Shown here: piece after piece, positions 54,437-62,641 of the stretch | Position numbering within the stretch: the first letter of the stretch is position 1 | Layout: every line of letters begins with the position of its first letter | Origin: an uncultured Faecalibacterium sp. | Lineage (GTDB): Bacteria > Bacillota > Clostridia > Oscillospirales > Ruminococcaceae | Length of the DNA stretch: 64,000 nucleotides | Direction of reading: 5' to 3' | NCBI GenBank assembly: GCA_934539245.1 | Contig: CAKTCK010000004.1 | Location: forward strand, 1 to 64,000 | The notes under the pieces: model-generated | What the model was told of the DNA's origin: nothing | The model's input: only the letters and a program-made list of their open reading frames with translations | The model's database searches: none | Program-made: the position numbers and the translations under genes

Positions 54437-56851
54437 TTATTTCAGTTCTACAACCGTCACGCCGCTTTCGCCCTCGCCGTAACGGCCAAGACGAAAGCTT
54501 TTTACCATACGGTTGCCGCGCAGATGCTTATGGATAGCAGTGCGCAGTGCGCCGGTGCCGTTGCCGTGGATCAGATAAACCACCGTCTGCCCGTTCAGGA
54601 TAGCGCGGTCAATAAAGGAATCCACCTCCGACAACGCCTCGTCCACCGTAAGTCCCAGCAGGTTGCACTCCATTTTTGCGGTGCGCTGTACACGTTCTAC
54701 CCTGCCGTTGGGACGGTTGGTATCGCCGGTCAGGCGGGAGTACCGCTGCTGCGCCTTGGTCTTGGGCGCGGCAGGCTCTTTCACCAGCTTTTCCGGCTGC
54801 TTCAGTCCCTTGAGAGGCACCTTGGTCTTGATGATACCGGCACGCACCAGCACATCGCCGTTTTTGTCCGGCAATGCCAGAACGGTGGCCAGCTGGTTCA
54901 GCTCTGCAATGCAGACCTCCTGCCCTACCTTTACCTCCTTCAGCGGCACAAACTCCTTAACAGGGTTATGCACCACCTCCGTACCGGCAAACAGCTTTTC
55001 GGTCTCCTTTTTGGCAATTTCGCGGGCGCGCTGCGCTTTCTGCTGGGCGCTCATGCGCTCGTCCTTTTGCAACTGGCGCAGCTCGTCGGTCAGCGCGTAG
55101 GCCTGTGTTTCCACCTGCTGTGCCAGTGTACGCGCCTTGGCACGGGCGGCTTCCAATTCATTCTCGCCCTGCTGGATCAACTCATCCCGTTTTTTGCGGG
55201 CGGCTTCCAACTGATGAGAAGCTTCGTTGCGCAGCTGTTCCACTTCGTTCTGGCTTTCCTTCAGTTGCAGTTTCAGATCATCCAGCTGACCCAGAACCGC
55301 GTCCAGACGTTTATCCTCGGCAGACAAATGCTGCTGGGCAGCCTCAATGACGCGGCTGGGGATGCCAAGCTTTTCGCTGATCAGAAAAGCGTTGGATTTG
55401 CCCGGTACGCCCACGCTCAGCTTATAGGTGGGACGCAGGGTCTCCAGATCAAACTCGCAGCTGGCGTTGACCACACCCTTAGTCTCCAGTGCAAAAACCT
55501 TCAATTCCGCATAGTGAGTGGTTGCCATCAGCAGCACACCACGGCGGCGCAGCTCCTCAATGATGGCAACTGCCAGCGCGGCACCCTCGGCGGGATCGGT
55601 ACCGGCACCCAGCTCGTCCAGCAGCACAAGGGTGTGCGGCATAGCCAGTTCCAGAATACCGGTGATTTTTTTCATGTGGCCGGAGAAGGTGGAAAGGCTC
55701 TGCTCAATGCTCTGTTCGTCGCCGATATCTACCAAAAATTCATCGAACACGCAGATCTCGCTGCGCTCGTCTGCCGGGATCAGAAAACCGCACTGTGCCA
55801 TAGCGCACAGCAGACCGGCGGTTTTCAGAGTGACCGTTTTACCGCCGGTGTTCGGGCCGGTAATGATAAGCGAATCATATTCCCCGCCCAGTGCAATATC
55901 CACAGGAACACACTTTTGCGGATCGATCAGCGGATGGCGGGCGCGAATCAGGTTGAAGGAAGAATCTGTGCGCACAGCGGGCTTGAAGGCCTTCAGCTCC
56001 AGTGCAAGCCGCGCTTTCGCCAGCAGGATGTCGATTTCCAGCATGGCCTTGTAGCTGTACTGGAACTGCGGCTCAATGGCGGCCACCTGTGCAGTAAAGG
56101 CCACCAGAATGCGCTCGATCTCCTGCGCTTCCTGTGCGCGGTATTGCAGAATGCGGGCATTGGCTTCCACCACTGCCTGCGGCTCCACGAACACCGTAGC
56201 ACCCGTAGAGGATACATCGTGGATGATACCGCTCACTTCGCCGCGGTATTCGCTCTTGACCGGCACAACATACCGGCCGTTGCGCATGGAAACCACGCTT
56301 TCCTGCAAGTATTTAGAGGTATCCATATTGCGCACCATGCTTTCCAGCCGGTCGCGGATGCTGTTTTCGGTGGCGCGGATCTTCTTGCGCAGCTCTGCCA
56401 GCGTGCGGGAGGCGGTATCCGCCATGGCGTCCGGTGCCAGAATGGCACTTGAGATCTGCTGCTCAAGGCCCGGTTCTGGTGCCAGCGCGTAAAACAGATC
56501 ATCGGTCGGCAGCGCGTCATGTTCAGAGGAGCCGTACCAGCTGGTCAGGTGCTGAAAATTGCGCAGCGCACCAGCCACCATCAGCAGCTCGCCCATGGAA
56601 AGCACGCCGCCCTTTACAGCGCGGGCGGCAAGCTGGCTGACCCCCTCCACTCCGCCAAAGCGCGGCGAGCCGTTTTTGATCAGCAGAGTGTTGATGGCAT
56701 CTGTTTGCTCCAGTGCATAGCGCACCTCATCCGGGTCGCACTGCGGCTCAATAGCCAGCAGCATGGCGCGGGCTTCCTTGCATATGCAGCCTTCTGCTGC
56801 ACGGGCAATGATCTTATCCAGTTCTAATGTTTTTAAGTAGCTTGTTTCCAT
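54437..56851 (-). CDS. mutS2: Endonuclease MutS2
   Basis: MutS2 limits homologous recombination and takes part in ribosome rescue of collided ribosomes. The 804-residue protein has the MutS core with Walker A GPNTGGKTVTLKTAGL, GGHMKK-like SGHMKKI, Walker B LVLLDELGAGTDPAEGAAL, a long coiled coil (about residues 515-630), and a C-terminal Smr nuclease domain LGLTVDEALSEVDSFIDRA followed by LIHGNGTGALR. AAAGGAAA precedes the ATG. Confidence 0.97.
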   Translation of the reverse strand: METSYLKTLELDKIIARAAEGCICKEARAMLLAIEPQCDPDEVRYALEQTDAINTLLIKNGSPRFGGVEGVSQLAARAVKGGVLSMGELLMVAGALRNFQHLTSWYGSSEHDALPTDDLFYALAPEPGLEQQISSAILAPDAMADTASRTLAELRKKIRATENSIRDRLESMVRNMDTSKYLQESVVSMRNGRYVVPVKSEYRGEVSGIIHDVSSTGATVFVEPQAVVEANARILQYRAQEAQEIERILVAFTAQVAAIEPQFQYSYKAMLEIDILLAKARLALELKAFKPAVRTDSSFNLIRARHPLIDPQKCVPVDIALGGEYDSLIITGPNTGGKTVTLKTAGLLCAMAQCGFLIPADERSEICVFDEFLVDIGDEQSIEQSLSTFSGHMKKITGILELAMPHTLVLLDELGAGTDPAEGAALAVAIIEELRRRGVLLMATTHYAELKVFALETKGVVNASCEFDLETLRPTYKLSVGVPGKSNAFLISEKLGIPSRVIEAAQQHLSAEDKRLDAVLGQLDDLKLQLKESQNEVEQLRNEASHQLEAARKKRDELIQQGENELEAARAKARTLAQQVETQAYALTDELRQLQKDERMSAQQKAQRAREIAKKETEKLFAGTEVVHNPVKEFVPLKEVKVGQEVCIAELNQLATVLALPDKNGDVLVRAGIIKTKVPLKGLKQPEKLVKEPAAPKTKAQQRYSRLTGDTNRPNGRVERVQRTAKMECNLLGLTVDEALSEVDSFIDRAILNGQTVVYLIHGNGTGALRTAIHKHLRGNRMVKSFRLGRYGEGESGVTVVELK

Positions 56852-56866
56852 ACTTTTCCTTTTTGG

Positions 56867-57619
56867 TCAGGGCAGCACACTTTTCAAAAAGGCATAGCTC
56901 TTCAGCGGCTTATCCAGATGCGTCAGGGCATAGTTTTCAGCCACTGCGGAAAGCTTCGCCAGACTGCCCACAGAGATCTTGAATGCAAATATTTTTTTGT
57001 CCTCTACCAAGCAGATGTGGCGCAGTGCAAACAGCGCAGCCTTGTCCAGATTGCAGTTCTTGCCCGCCTTTGCCGCACAAGATGCACAGAGCAGATGCCC
57101 TTCCTGTGCGTCCAGATAAAAGGCATCTCCTTCATCGTAGGTGCCGCAGTCCCGGCAGCAGACCAGCTGCGGCATAAAGCCGCACTCGCTCATGGTGCGC
57201 AGCTCAAATACTGCCTTGATCACCCGCAGGTCGGTGCGGTGCTCGCTGATCATATACAGGCTGTTCAGCACCAGACGCAGCTCCCGGGCTGCTTCCTCTC
57301 CGGTAGGCGAAAGCGCAGCAGCAAGTTCTGTCAGATACATGGCAAGGCTTACCCCTTCAATGGAAGAAGAAACGCCATGGAAGATATTCTGTACCTCGGC
57401 TTCCCGCACGGTATACATATTGCGTCCGGGCACCAGCGTAAACTCCGAATAGCAGAACAGCCCGCAGGCGCTGAACAGCTTGCTTTTCAGCCGCAGACTG
57501 TTTGCAGCCATTGCTGTAATGACACCCAGTTTTGGGGTGAGGATCGTCAGAATGCGATCTGCTTCTCTATAACGGGTCTCCTTCAGTACCAGACCCATGG
57601 TCACAAATGGTTCCATCAT
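56867..57619 (-). CDS. recO: DNA repair protein RecO
   Basis: RecO helps load RecA onto SSB-coated DNA. The 250-residue protein has an N-terminal OB fold (VTMGLVLKETRYREADRILTILTPKLG), a helical body, and a Cys4 zinc site CRDCG ... CASC. CAGGAGAAACGG precedes two adjacent ATGs (57619 and 57616); the first is used. Its start lies inside the end of yqzL. Confidence 0.93.
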   Translation of the reverse strand: MMEPFVTMGLVLKETRYREADRILTILTPKLGVITAMAANSLRLKSKLFSACGLFCYSEFTLVPGRNMYTVREAEVQNIFHGVSSSIEGVSLAMYLTELAAALSPTGEEAARELRLVLNSLYMISEHRTDLRVIKAVFELRTMSECGFMPQLVCCRDCGTYDEGDAFYLDAQEGHLLCASCAAKAGKNCNLDKAALFALRHICLVEDKKIFAFKISVGSLAKLSAVAENYALTHLDKPLKSYAFLKSVLP

Positions 57620-57731
57620 CCGTTTCTCCTGCCGGATGCTCGGCGGGCAGCTGCACCAGTTGTTTGTAATCGAGATAACGAAGAATATTCCCCGTGCAGG
57701 CAAAGGCCTGCCAGCTTGCAGCAGCATCCAT
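57567..57731 (-). CDS. yqzL: YqzL family small protein
   Basis: A 54-codon gene reading MDAAASWQAFACTGNILRYL, then DYKQL, with the YqzL signature W-x2-F-x2-TGNI-x2-YL-x-YK. AAGGAG lies 7 nt upstream of ATG 57731. In Bacillus yqzL also lies exactly between era and recO. The function is unknown. Its last 53 bases overlap the recO start in another frame, so recO translation is probably coupled to it. The C-terminal 20 residues past the motif are not conserved in my memory of the family. Confidence 0.85.
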   Translation of the reverse strand: MDAAASWQAFACTGNILRYLDYKQLVQLPAEHPAGETDDGTICDHGSGTEGDPL

Positions 57732-57834
57732 TTTCAGCACTCCTTCCCTTTCCTGTACACAGGCTGCTTTTGTTATAGTGTCAGCCTGATTCTAGCACAG
57801 CATACAAGGGAAAACTGTCCTGCTTTGGCAGCGC

Positions 57835-58770
57835 TCAGCGGTTGGATGGATTCTGCTTAAAGCCGAAGTTGTTCAGCAAAAATTCGTTATCCCGCCAGTC
57901 GGATTTTACCTTGACCCAGCACTGCAGATTGACCCGGCAGCCCAGGAACTCCTCGCAGTCGGCGCGGGCAGCACTGGCGATCTTTTTAAGCATAGCACCG
58001 CCCTTGCCGATGACCATGCCCTTGTGGCTCTCCCGCTCGCAATAGATGTTCACATCAATGTCGATCAGGTCTGTGCCCGGGCGCTCCTTGAAGCGCTCCA
58101 CCACCACTGCAATGCCGTGCGGGATCTCATCCCGCATAAAGAGCAGTGCCTTTTCGCGGATGACCTCGGCCACCAGCTCCTTTTCCGGCATATCGGTATA
58201 AGCGTCGTCATCAAAGTAATGGGGGCCTTCCACTGCATAGCGGCTCAAGGCATCGAACAGTTCCTCACTGCCCTCCTTGTTGCGCACACTGATAGTGTAG
58301 ATTGCATCAAATATACCCAGCGCCTTCAGCTCTGCCTTGCGGGCTTCCAGGTCAGCAGGATCTTTCACAAGGTCGGTCTTGTTGATGACCGCAATGGCCG
58401 GGCCGCTGCGCTGTAGCGCCTCCACCAGCACCATCTCGGATTCGTTCAGTGCACCGTAGGGTTCGAACAGCATCATGGAAACATCCACATCCGCAATGGA
58501 ATCGCTGGCGGTCTTATCCATGCGTTTGCCCAGCTTATTGTGGGCTTTGTGCACACCGGGGGTATCCAGCAGCACATATTGCAGCGGCCCCCGGGTGATC
58601 ACGCCGGTGATGCGGGTGCGGGTCGTCTGGGGCTTGGATGTGACGATAGCCACCTTTTCGCCGACCAAGAGGTTCGTCAGGCTGGATTTGCCCACGTTCG
58701 GCCGTCCGATGACAGCAACGAATACAGAGGAGGTGTCGTAATGCTCCTGAACGGGTGTTGTAGTACTCAA
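57835..58770 (-). CDS. era: GTPase Era
   Basis: Era is an essential GTPase for 16S rRNA processing and 30S assembly. The 311-residue protein has G1 GRPNVGKSSL near residue 22, G2/effector TTRTRITG, G3 DTPGVH, G4 NKTD, and a C-terminal KH domain with KGMVIGKGGAMLKKI binding the 3' end of 16S rRNA. The start is TTG 58770 with AGGAG 7 nt upstream; no ATG is available before G1. Confidence 0.95.
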   Translation of the reverse strand: MSTTTPVQEHYDTSSVFVAVIGRPNVGKSSLTNLLVGEKVAIVTSKPQTTRTRITGVITRGPLQYVLLDTPGVHKAHNKLGKRMDKTASDSIADVDVSMMLFEPYGALNESEMVLVEALQRSGPAIAVINKTDLVKDPADLEARKAELKALGIFDAIYTISVRNKEGSEELFDALSRYAVEGPHYFDDDAYTDMPEKELVAEVIREKALLFMRDEIPHGIAVVVERFKERPGTDLIDIDVNIYCERESHKGMVIGKGGAMLKKIASAARADCEEFLGCRVNLQCWVKVKSDWRDNEFLLNNFGFKQNPSNR

Positions 58771-58817
58771 AGTGAACTCCTGTCTTGTTTTTTATGTTCT
58801 GTTGCAGTGAAGGAATA

Positions 58818-59309
58818 TCATTCCGTGTAGCTGACCGTGCGGGGCAGACCCAGCTGCAGCAGCACAGCCTCTTCCTTTTCGCGCATACGCATGGCCTCCA
58901 GACCGCCGTTTTCGTGGTCGTAGCCCAGCAGATGCAGCATGGAGTGGACGGTCAGAAAGGCCACTTCCCGCTGCAGCGGATGCCCATACAGATTTGCCTG
59001 CTCCATGGCGCGCTCCATGCTGATGACGATATCGCCCAGCATCATGCAGCCGTTGTTCTCGTCGATATCGTACTTGCCGTTCTCACCCAGAGGGAAGCTC
59101 AGCACATCGGTGGGCATGGGCTTGTTGCGGTACTGGTTGTTCAGCTCGGCAATGGCAGCGTTGTCCACAAAGGTAACGCTGATCTCTGCAGGACGGTCAA
59201 AATGCTCATATTCCAGCACAGCGTTGCAGGCGCGGCGGATCAGGATACGGAGCCCGGAGGGCACCTTGACAGCTTTCTGGGAGTTGGTGATCAAAACTTT
59301 GTTGGACAT
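58818..59309 (-). CDS. ybeY: Endoribonuclease YbeY
   Basis: YbeY is a metal-dependent RNase involved in 16S rRNA 3' maturation and ribosome quality control. The 163-residue protein has the zinc motif HSMLHLLGYDH and PTDVLSFPLGE. AAAGGAG precedes the ATG. It lies between phoH and era, as in most bacteria, although the dgkA and cdd genes often found there are absent. Confidence 0.96.
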   Translation of the reverse strand: MSNKVLITNSQKAVKVPSGLRILIRRACNAVLEYEHFDRPAEISVTFVDNAAIAELNNQYRNKPMPTDVLSFPLGENGKYDIDENNGCMMLGDIVISMERAMEQANLYGHPLQREVAFLTVHSMLHLLGYDHENGGLEAMRMREKEEAVLLQLGLPRTVSYTE

Positions 59310-59332
59310 ATCGGTCCACTCCTTTCAAAGGG

Positions 59333-60328
59333 TTATTTAAAATTCTTTTTGTTTTCTTTATTTTCCGCTTCGGCAGCCGGATGGGCGGCACGCTCGTAAG
59401 CCTTTACGATTTCCTGCACCAACCGGTGACGCACAACGTCCTTATCGGTAAAGTAGCACTGGGCAATGCCGTTCACATCCTTCAGCACCTTCAGCGCGTC
59501 CACCAGACCGCTGCGGGTGCTGCCCGGCAGATCGATCTGGGTCACATCGCCGGTAACGACCACCTTGGAACCCACACCCATACGGGTAAGGAACATTTTC
59601 ATCTGTTCCGGGGTGGTGTTCTGCGCCTCGTCCAGAATGATAAAGGAATCATCCAGTGTGCGTCCACGCATATAGGCCAGCGGAGCAACCTCGATGATCT
59701 GCTTTTCCACCAGACGCTCGTAAGTCTCTGCGCCCAGCATATCAAACAAGCCGTCGTACAGCGGACGCAGATAGGGGTCTACCTTCTGCTGCAGGTCACC
59801 GGGAAGAAAGCCCAGCTTTTCGCCTGCCTCCACCGCCGGGCGGGTCAGGATGATACGGGAGACCTCCTTGGCTTTGAAGGCTTTTACTGCCATGGCAACG
59901 GCCAGATAGGTCTTGCCAGTACCCGCCGGGCCGACACCGAAGGTAATGGCATTGGAACGGATGGCGCTCAGGTATTCCTTCTGCCCCAGTGTTTTGGGGC
60001 GGATCGGGCGTCCCTTGACCGTGACGGTAACAAAGTCCTCGGTCAGCTCCTTTACCCGCTTCTCCGCGCCGTCGTGCGCCAGACTGATGCAGTAGTGCAC
60101 AGTCTGATCCTCCAGCGGGGTGCGGTTCTCGATCAGAAGAAGCATTCCCTCCACTGCGCGGTTCGCTGCCGCCACATTGGCAGGCTCGCCGGAAATGCGC
60201 AGCTGCGTGCCGCGGCAGACAGCTGTAACAGAAAACTCTTTTTCCAATAAGCGAATATTCCGGTCACAGTTGCCAAAAACAGCCGCTGCGATCTCTACAC
60301 TATCCAGTTCAATACACTTTTCCGCCAT
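59333..60328 (-). CDS. phoH: PhoH-like ATPase
   Basis: PhoH is a P-loop ATPase related to the N-lobe of superfamily 1 helicases and linked to RNA metabolism with YbeY. The 331-residue protein has an N-terminal KH-like region, then Walker A GPAGTGKTYLAVAMAV near residue 139, Walker B FIILDEAQNTTPEQMKMFLTRMG, and VVVTGDVTQIDLP. GGAGGAG precedes the ATG. It heads the minus-strand operon. Confidence 0.94.
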   Translation of the reverse strand: MAEKCIELDSVEIAAAVFGNCDRNIRLLEKEFSVTAVCRGTQLRISGEPANVAAANRAVEGMLLLIENRTPLEDQTVHYCISLAHDGAEKRVKELTEDFVTVTVKGRPIRPKTLGQKEYLSAIRSNAITFGVGPAGTGKTYLAVAMAVKAFKAKEVSRIILTRPAVEAGEKLGFLPGDLQQKVDPYLRPLYDGLFDMLGAETYERLVEKQIIEVAPLAYMRGRTLDDSFIILDEAQNTTPEQMKMFLTRMGVGSKVVVTGDVTQIDLPGSTRSGLVDALKVLKDVNGIAQCYFTDKDVVRHRLVQEIVKAYERAAHPAAEAENKENKKNFK

Positions 60329-60487
60329 GGAGCTCCTCCCGAATTGCAGAATTTAATGACTATATTGTACCACCAAAATCTTCAGAAGAAAACTATGAAA
60401 AGTGCACAAAATATTTTCTCGTGTTCCATCGGTTTTTCCATACGAACCGTGTTTTAAAGCTTTTTGATGGCTTTTTTCCGAAAACAC

Positions 60488-60517
60488 TTGACAAAGTATA
60501 TCGGAGGACGATATACT
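60488..60517 (+). promoter_or_regulatory. Promoter of padR-DUF2812
   Basis: TTGACA (60488-60493), an 18-nt spacer and TATACT (60512-60517). The spacer and -10 are covered by the first operator. Confidence 0.8.
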
Positions 60518-60546
60518 TTAAACACGATATATCGGTTGACGATATA
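60495..60546 (+). promoter_or_regulatory. Twin operators, probably for the PadR regulator
   Basis: The first site is AGTATATCG (60495-60503) and CGATATACT (60509-60517), a perfect inverted repeat with a 5-nt spacer. The second is TATATCG (60528-60534) and CGATATA (60540-60546), also with 5 nt between. Their centres are 31 bp apart, about three helical turns. Confidence 0.82.
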
Positions 60547-60580
60547 AAGACGCCCGATAGAATCCATGGAGTATTTCAGT

Positions 60581-60898
60581 ATGGAAAACCTTGCATTGAC
60601 CGAATCGACCTATTATATCCTGTTGTCTCTTTACCATCCGCAGCACGGCTATGGCATCATGCAGCAGACAGAGCAGCTTTCCGGCGGCAGAGTCCATCTT
60701 GCCGCCGGGACACTGTATGGTGCATTGACCTCTCTGTGCGAAAAAGGCTGGATCCGTCCCCTGCCTGCTGAGAGCGGCAGCCGCAAAAAGGAATACCAGC
60801 TTACCACAGAAGGTGTACAGGTTTTAAAGCATGAGCTTGCCCGCTTGCAGCAGCTTGTGGCAAATGGTGAGAGCATCCTGAAGGAGGAAGCCTTATGA
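60581..60898 (+). CDS. PadR family transcriptional regulator
   Basis: The 105-residue winged-helix protein has the PadR core LTESTYYILLSLYHPQHGYGIMQQTEQL, LAAGTLYGALTSLCEKGWIR and RKKEYQLTTEGVQVL. PadR proteins are usually repressors responding to small ligands or stress. ATG 60581 is preferred over 60566 because GGAG (60568-60571) lies 9 nt upstream. The gene directly follows two inverted repeats at its promoter, so autoregulation is likely. Its end overlaps the DUF2812 gene (ATGA). Confidence 0.92.
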   Translation: MENLALTESTYYILLSLYHPQHGYGIMQQTEQLSGGRVHLAAGTLYGALTSLCEKGWIRPLPAESGSRKKEYQLTTEGVQVLKHELARLQQLVANGESILKEEAL

Positions 60899-61398
60899 AG
60901 GAAAAGAAAACCGTTTTCAAGCTTTTCTTTGTGTGGGATTTTGAAAAAGAAGAGCGCTGGCTGAACGAGATGGCGCAGGAGGGCTGGGTACTGGACAATA
61001 CCGGGTTTTCCTTTTATACCTTTGTGCGCTGCGAACCGGGCGAGTATATCATCCGCTTGGAGATGAACCCCAGCAGCGATTACCGCGCCTTTGTAAAGGA
61101 ACTGGGTGCAGAATATATCGGTAGCTATGTCAACTGGGTGTACTTCCGTCGGAAAGCGGAGCTTGGCAGCTTTGAGCTGCTCTCGGATATCGACTCCCGT
61201 CTGACGCATCTGAGCCGCATCAATCGGATGCTTTCCCTGATCTGTCTGGCTAATTTGATCATGGGCGTGACGAACTCTCTGAATCAGTTCCGTTACGGCT
61301 GGCTGAACCTGTTGTGCGCAGCGCTGCTCTCCTACGCATTGGGGCGTATCCACGGCATGAAAGCAGCGCTGGAAAAGGAACGCAGTTTGCACGAATGA
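60895..61398 (+). CDS. DUF2812 membrane protein
   Basis: The 167-residue protein starts with FKLFFVWDFEKEERWLNEMAQEGWVL, the DUF2812 signature, and includes GSYVNWVYFRRK. Two C-terminal hydrophobic segments follow (MLSLICLANLIMGV and LNLLCAALLSYALG). Such genes almost always follow a PadR gene. Function unknown; a membrane sensor or effector controlled by PadR is plausible. Start overlaps padR by 4 bp. Confidence 0.88.
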   Translation: MKEKKTVFKLFFVWDFEKEERWLNEMAQEGWVLDNTGFSFYTFVRCEPGEYIIRLEMNPSSDYRAFVKELGAEYIGSYVNWVYFRRKAELGSFELLSDIDSRLTHLSRINRMLSLICLANLIMGVTNSLNQFRYGWLNLLCAALLSYALGRIHGMKAALEKERSLHE

Positions 61399-61464
61399 TT
61401 TGTCAAGCCCTTCTTTGACACAACCGCAGAGAAAAAAGCGTCGTATCTTTGGATAAAAAGACAA

Positions 61465-61493
61465 TGGCAAACCGATCTCCATCGTGATACAAT
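61465..61493 (+). promoter_or_regulatory. Possible promoter of the small Cys-rich gene
   Basis: TGGCAA (61465-61470), a 17-nt spacer and TACAAT (61488-61493) lie 65 bp before ATG 61559. Confidence 0.5.
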
Positions 61494-61558
61494 AGCAAGC
61501 GTTGTGTGCCGCCGCCCGGCGGCCGTTTGGACTGCTTGAAAACAAAGGAGAAGGAACC

Positions 61559-61753
61559 ATGGAACAGCTTTTTCTGATGCCCGGTGAAGAACGATATGAG
61601 CGCTTCAAGGATGGCAACGGCGTTCCCAAGGTGCACTACTCCTACTGCTCTATGCGCGGTGCATTCTTTGACTGCGAGAGCCGCAGTCTTGAGGAAGCCC
61701 AGCGCCTGTGCGAAAACTGGCTTGTAGGACAGGATCGCTGCTACCGCAACTAA
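61559..61753 (+). CDS. Small uncharacterised Cys-containing protein (64 residues)
   Basis: The product starts MEQLFLMPGEERYERFKDG and has VHYSYCSMRGAFFDCESRSL, then EEAQRLCENWLVGQD. Four Cys are present. The layout (G-x-x-RYE-x-F, YxYC, LEEAQ-x-x-x-x-W) vaguely recalls DUF3873 small proteins, but I do not claim membership. AAAGGAGAAGG precedes the ATG. It has its own likely promoter and a strong terminator. Confidence 0.7.
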   Translation: MEQLFLMPGEERYERFKDGNGVPKVHYSYCSMRGAFFDCESRSLEEAQRLCENWLVGQDRCYRN

Positions 61754-61765
61754 CATAGAACCATA

Positions 61766-61817
61766 AAACCCCTGCCGCTTTGCAGACCTTTCCGCAAAAC
61801 GGCAGGGGTTATTTTTA
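61766..61817. terminator. Bidirectional terminator
   Basis: AACCCCTGCCG pairs with CGGCAGGGGTT around a loop of about 22 nt and is followed by ATTTTT on the plus strand. It separates the small gene from the convergent molybdenum-hydroxylase genes. Confidence 0.85.
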
Positions 61818-61825
61818 TATGGGTT

Positions 61826-62641
61826 TTACCGCCACACCTGCGCACAGACAAGCTCCAGTACACTGCCGGCAATGCAGCGGGATTTATCCGATATCAGGAA
61901 ACAATTGGAAAGCTCCTCCCGCCGGGGGTCGATATCTGCGATCTTAAAGCCCGGTGTGACCGGATAGCCGCTGCGCAGCAGTCCGCGCAGAATGCCGGAA
62001 ATTTGTGCTGTGACCGGGATATCAGCTCCTTCCGGGGTGCGGATGGTAGCAATAGCTTCGCCCTTCTCTACTAAATCGCCAATTTTACGCACATTCATAA
62101 AAACACCGCCAGCCTGTGCATGAATCACCCGCTCTGCACCGTACCCGCCAATAACGCCGGGGATGCCGGTATTGGGGATTGCGCTCCCTTCCCGGATAAT
62201 CCTGCCCAGCCGATGACCGCGCTTGGTCTCCACCACGATGTCCACGTCCTGCCCGGCCACAAAGCCGGGACCAAGGGCAATGGTCAGCGGTGCCATATCC
62301 CGATGGGTGCCAAGGTTGCGCTTGGCCAGAATGGCGTCCACTACGACCTCCGGCTTTGCCCGGGCAATACAAGCTCCCTCCGGGTCAACGAGCACCGGAA
62401 CAGCGCCCTGCACCCAGACGGACTGTGCCTGCTCCAACGCTTCAATGCGGACGGCACGCAGCCCTTCGACAGTGGCTTCGCCTTCATAGACCGCTTCGCA
62501 CAATGCTACCTGACGGCGGATGGCTGCGGGTTTTGTAGTTTCCAATACCAGCACCCGCAGCCCGGCGCTCCACAACCGGTGGATGGTGCCGGTGGCAAGG
62601 TCGCCGCCGCCGCGCACGATGATCAAAGCGTCCTTTTTCAT
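61826..62641 (-). CDS. yqeB: YqeB-type selenium-dependent molybdenum hydroxylase maturation protein
   Basis: The 271-residue protein begins MKKDALIIVRGGGDLATGTI, the EF2563/YqeB start with a Rossmann-like glycine motif. It continues with LVLETTKPAAIRRQVALCEAVYEGE, LTIALGPGFVAGQDVDIVVET and RGHRLGRIIREGSAIPNTGIPG. Family members mature selenium-dependent xanthine dehydrogenase-like hydroxylases. ATG 62641 overlaps the XdhC-like stop by 4 bp, and GAGGAAACG precedes it. No hydroxylase structural genes are in the window. Confidence 0.88.
   Translation of the reverse strand: MKKDALIIVRGGGDLATGTIHRLWSAGLRVLVLETTKPAAIRRQVALCEAVYEGEATVEGLRAVRIEALEQAQSVWVQGAVPVLVDPEGACIARAKPEVVVDAILAKRNLGTHRDMAPLTIALGPGFVAGQDVDIVVETKRGHRLGRIIREGSAIPNTGIPGVIGGYGAERVIHAQAGGVFMNVRKIGDLVEKGEAIATIRTPEGADIPVTAQISGILRGLLRSGYPVTPGFKIADIDPRREELSNCFLISDKSRCIAGSVLELVCAQVWR

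Noticed and set aside
54524..56452. Plus-strand open frame of 642 codons opposite mutS2
   Set aside because: mutS2 carries Walker, Smr and coiled-coil features on the minus strand; the opposite frame is low-complexity Leu/Gln/His.
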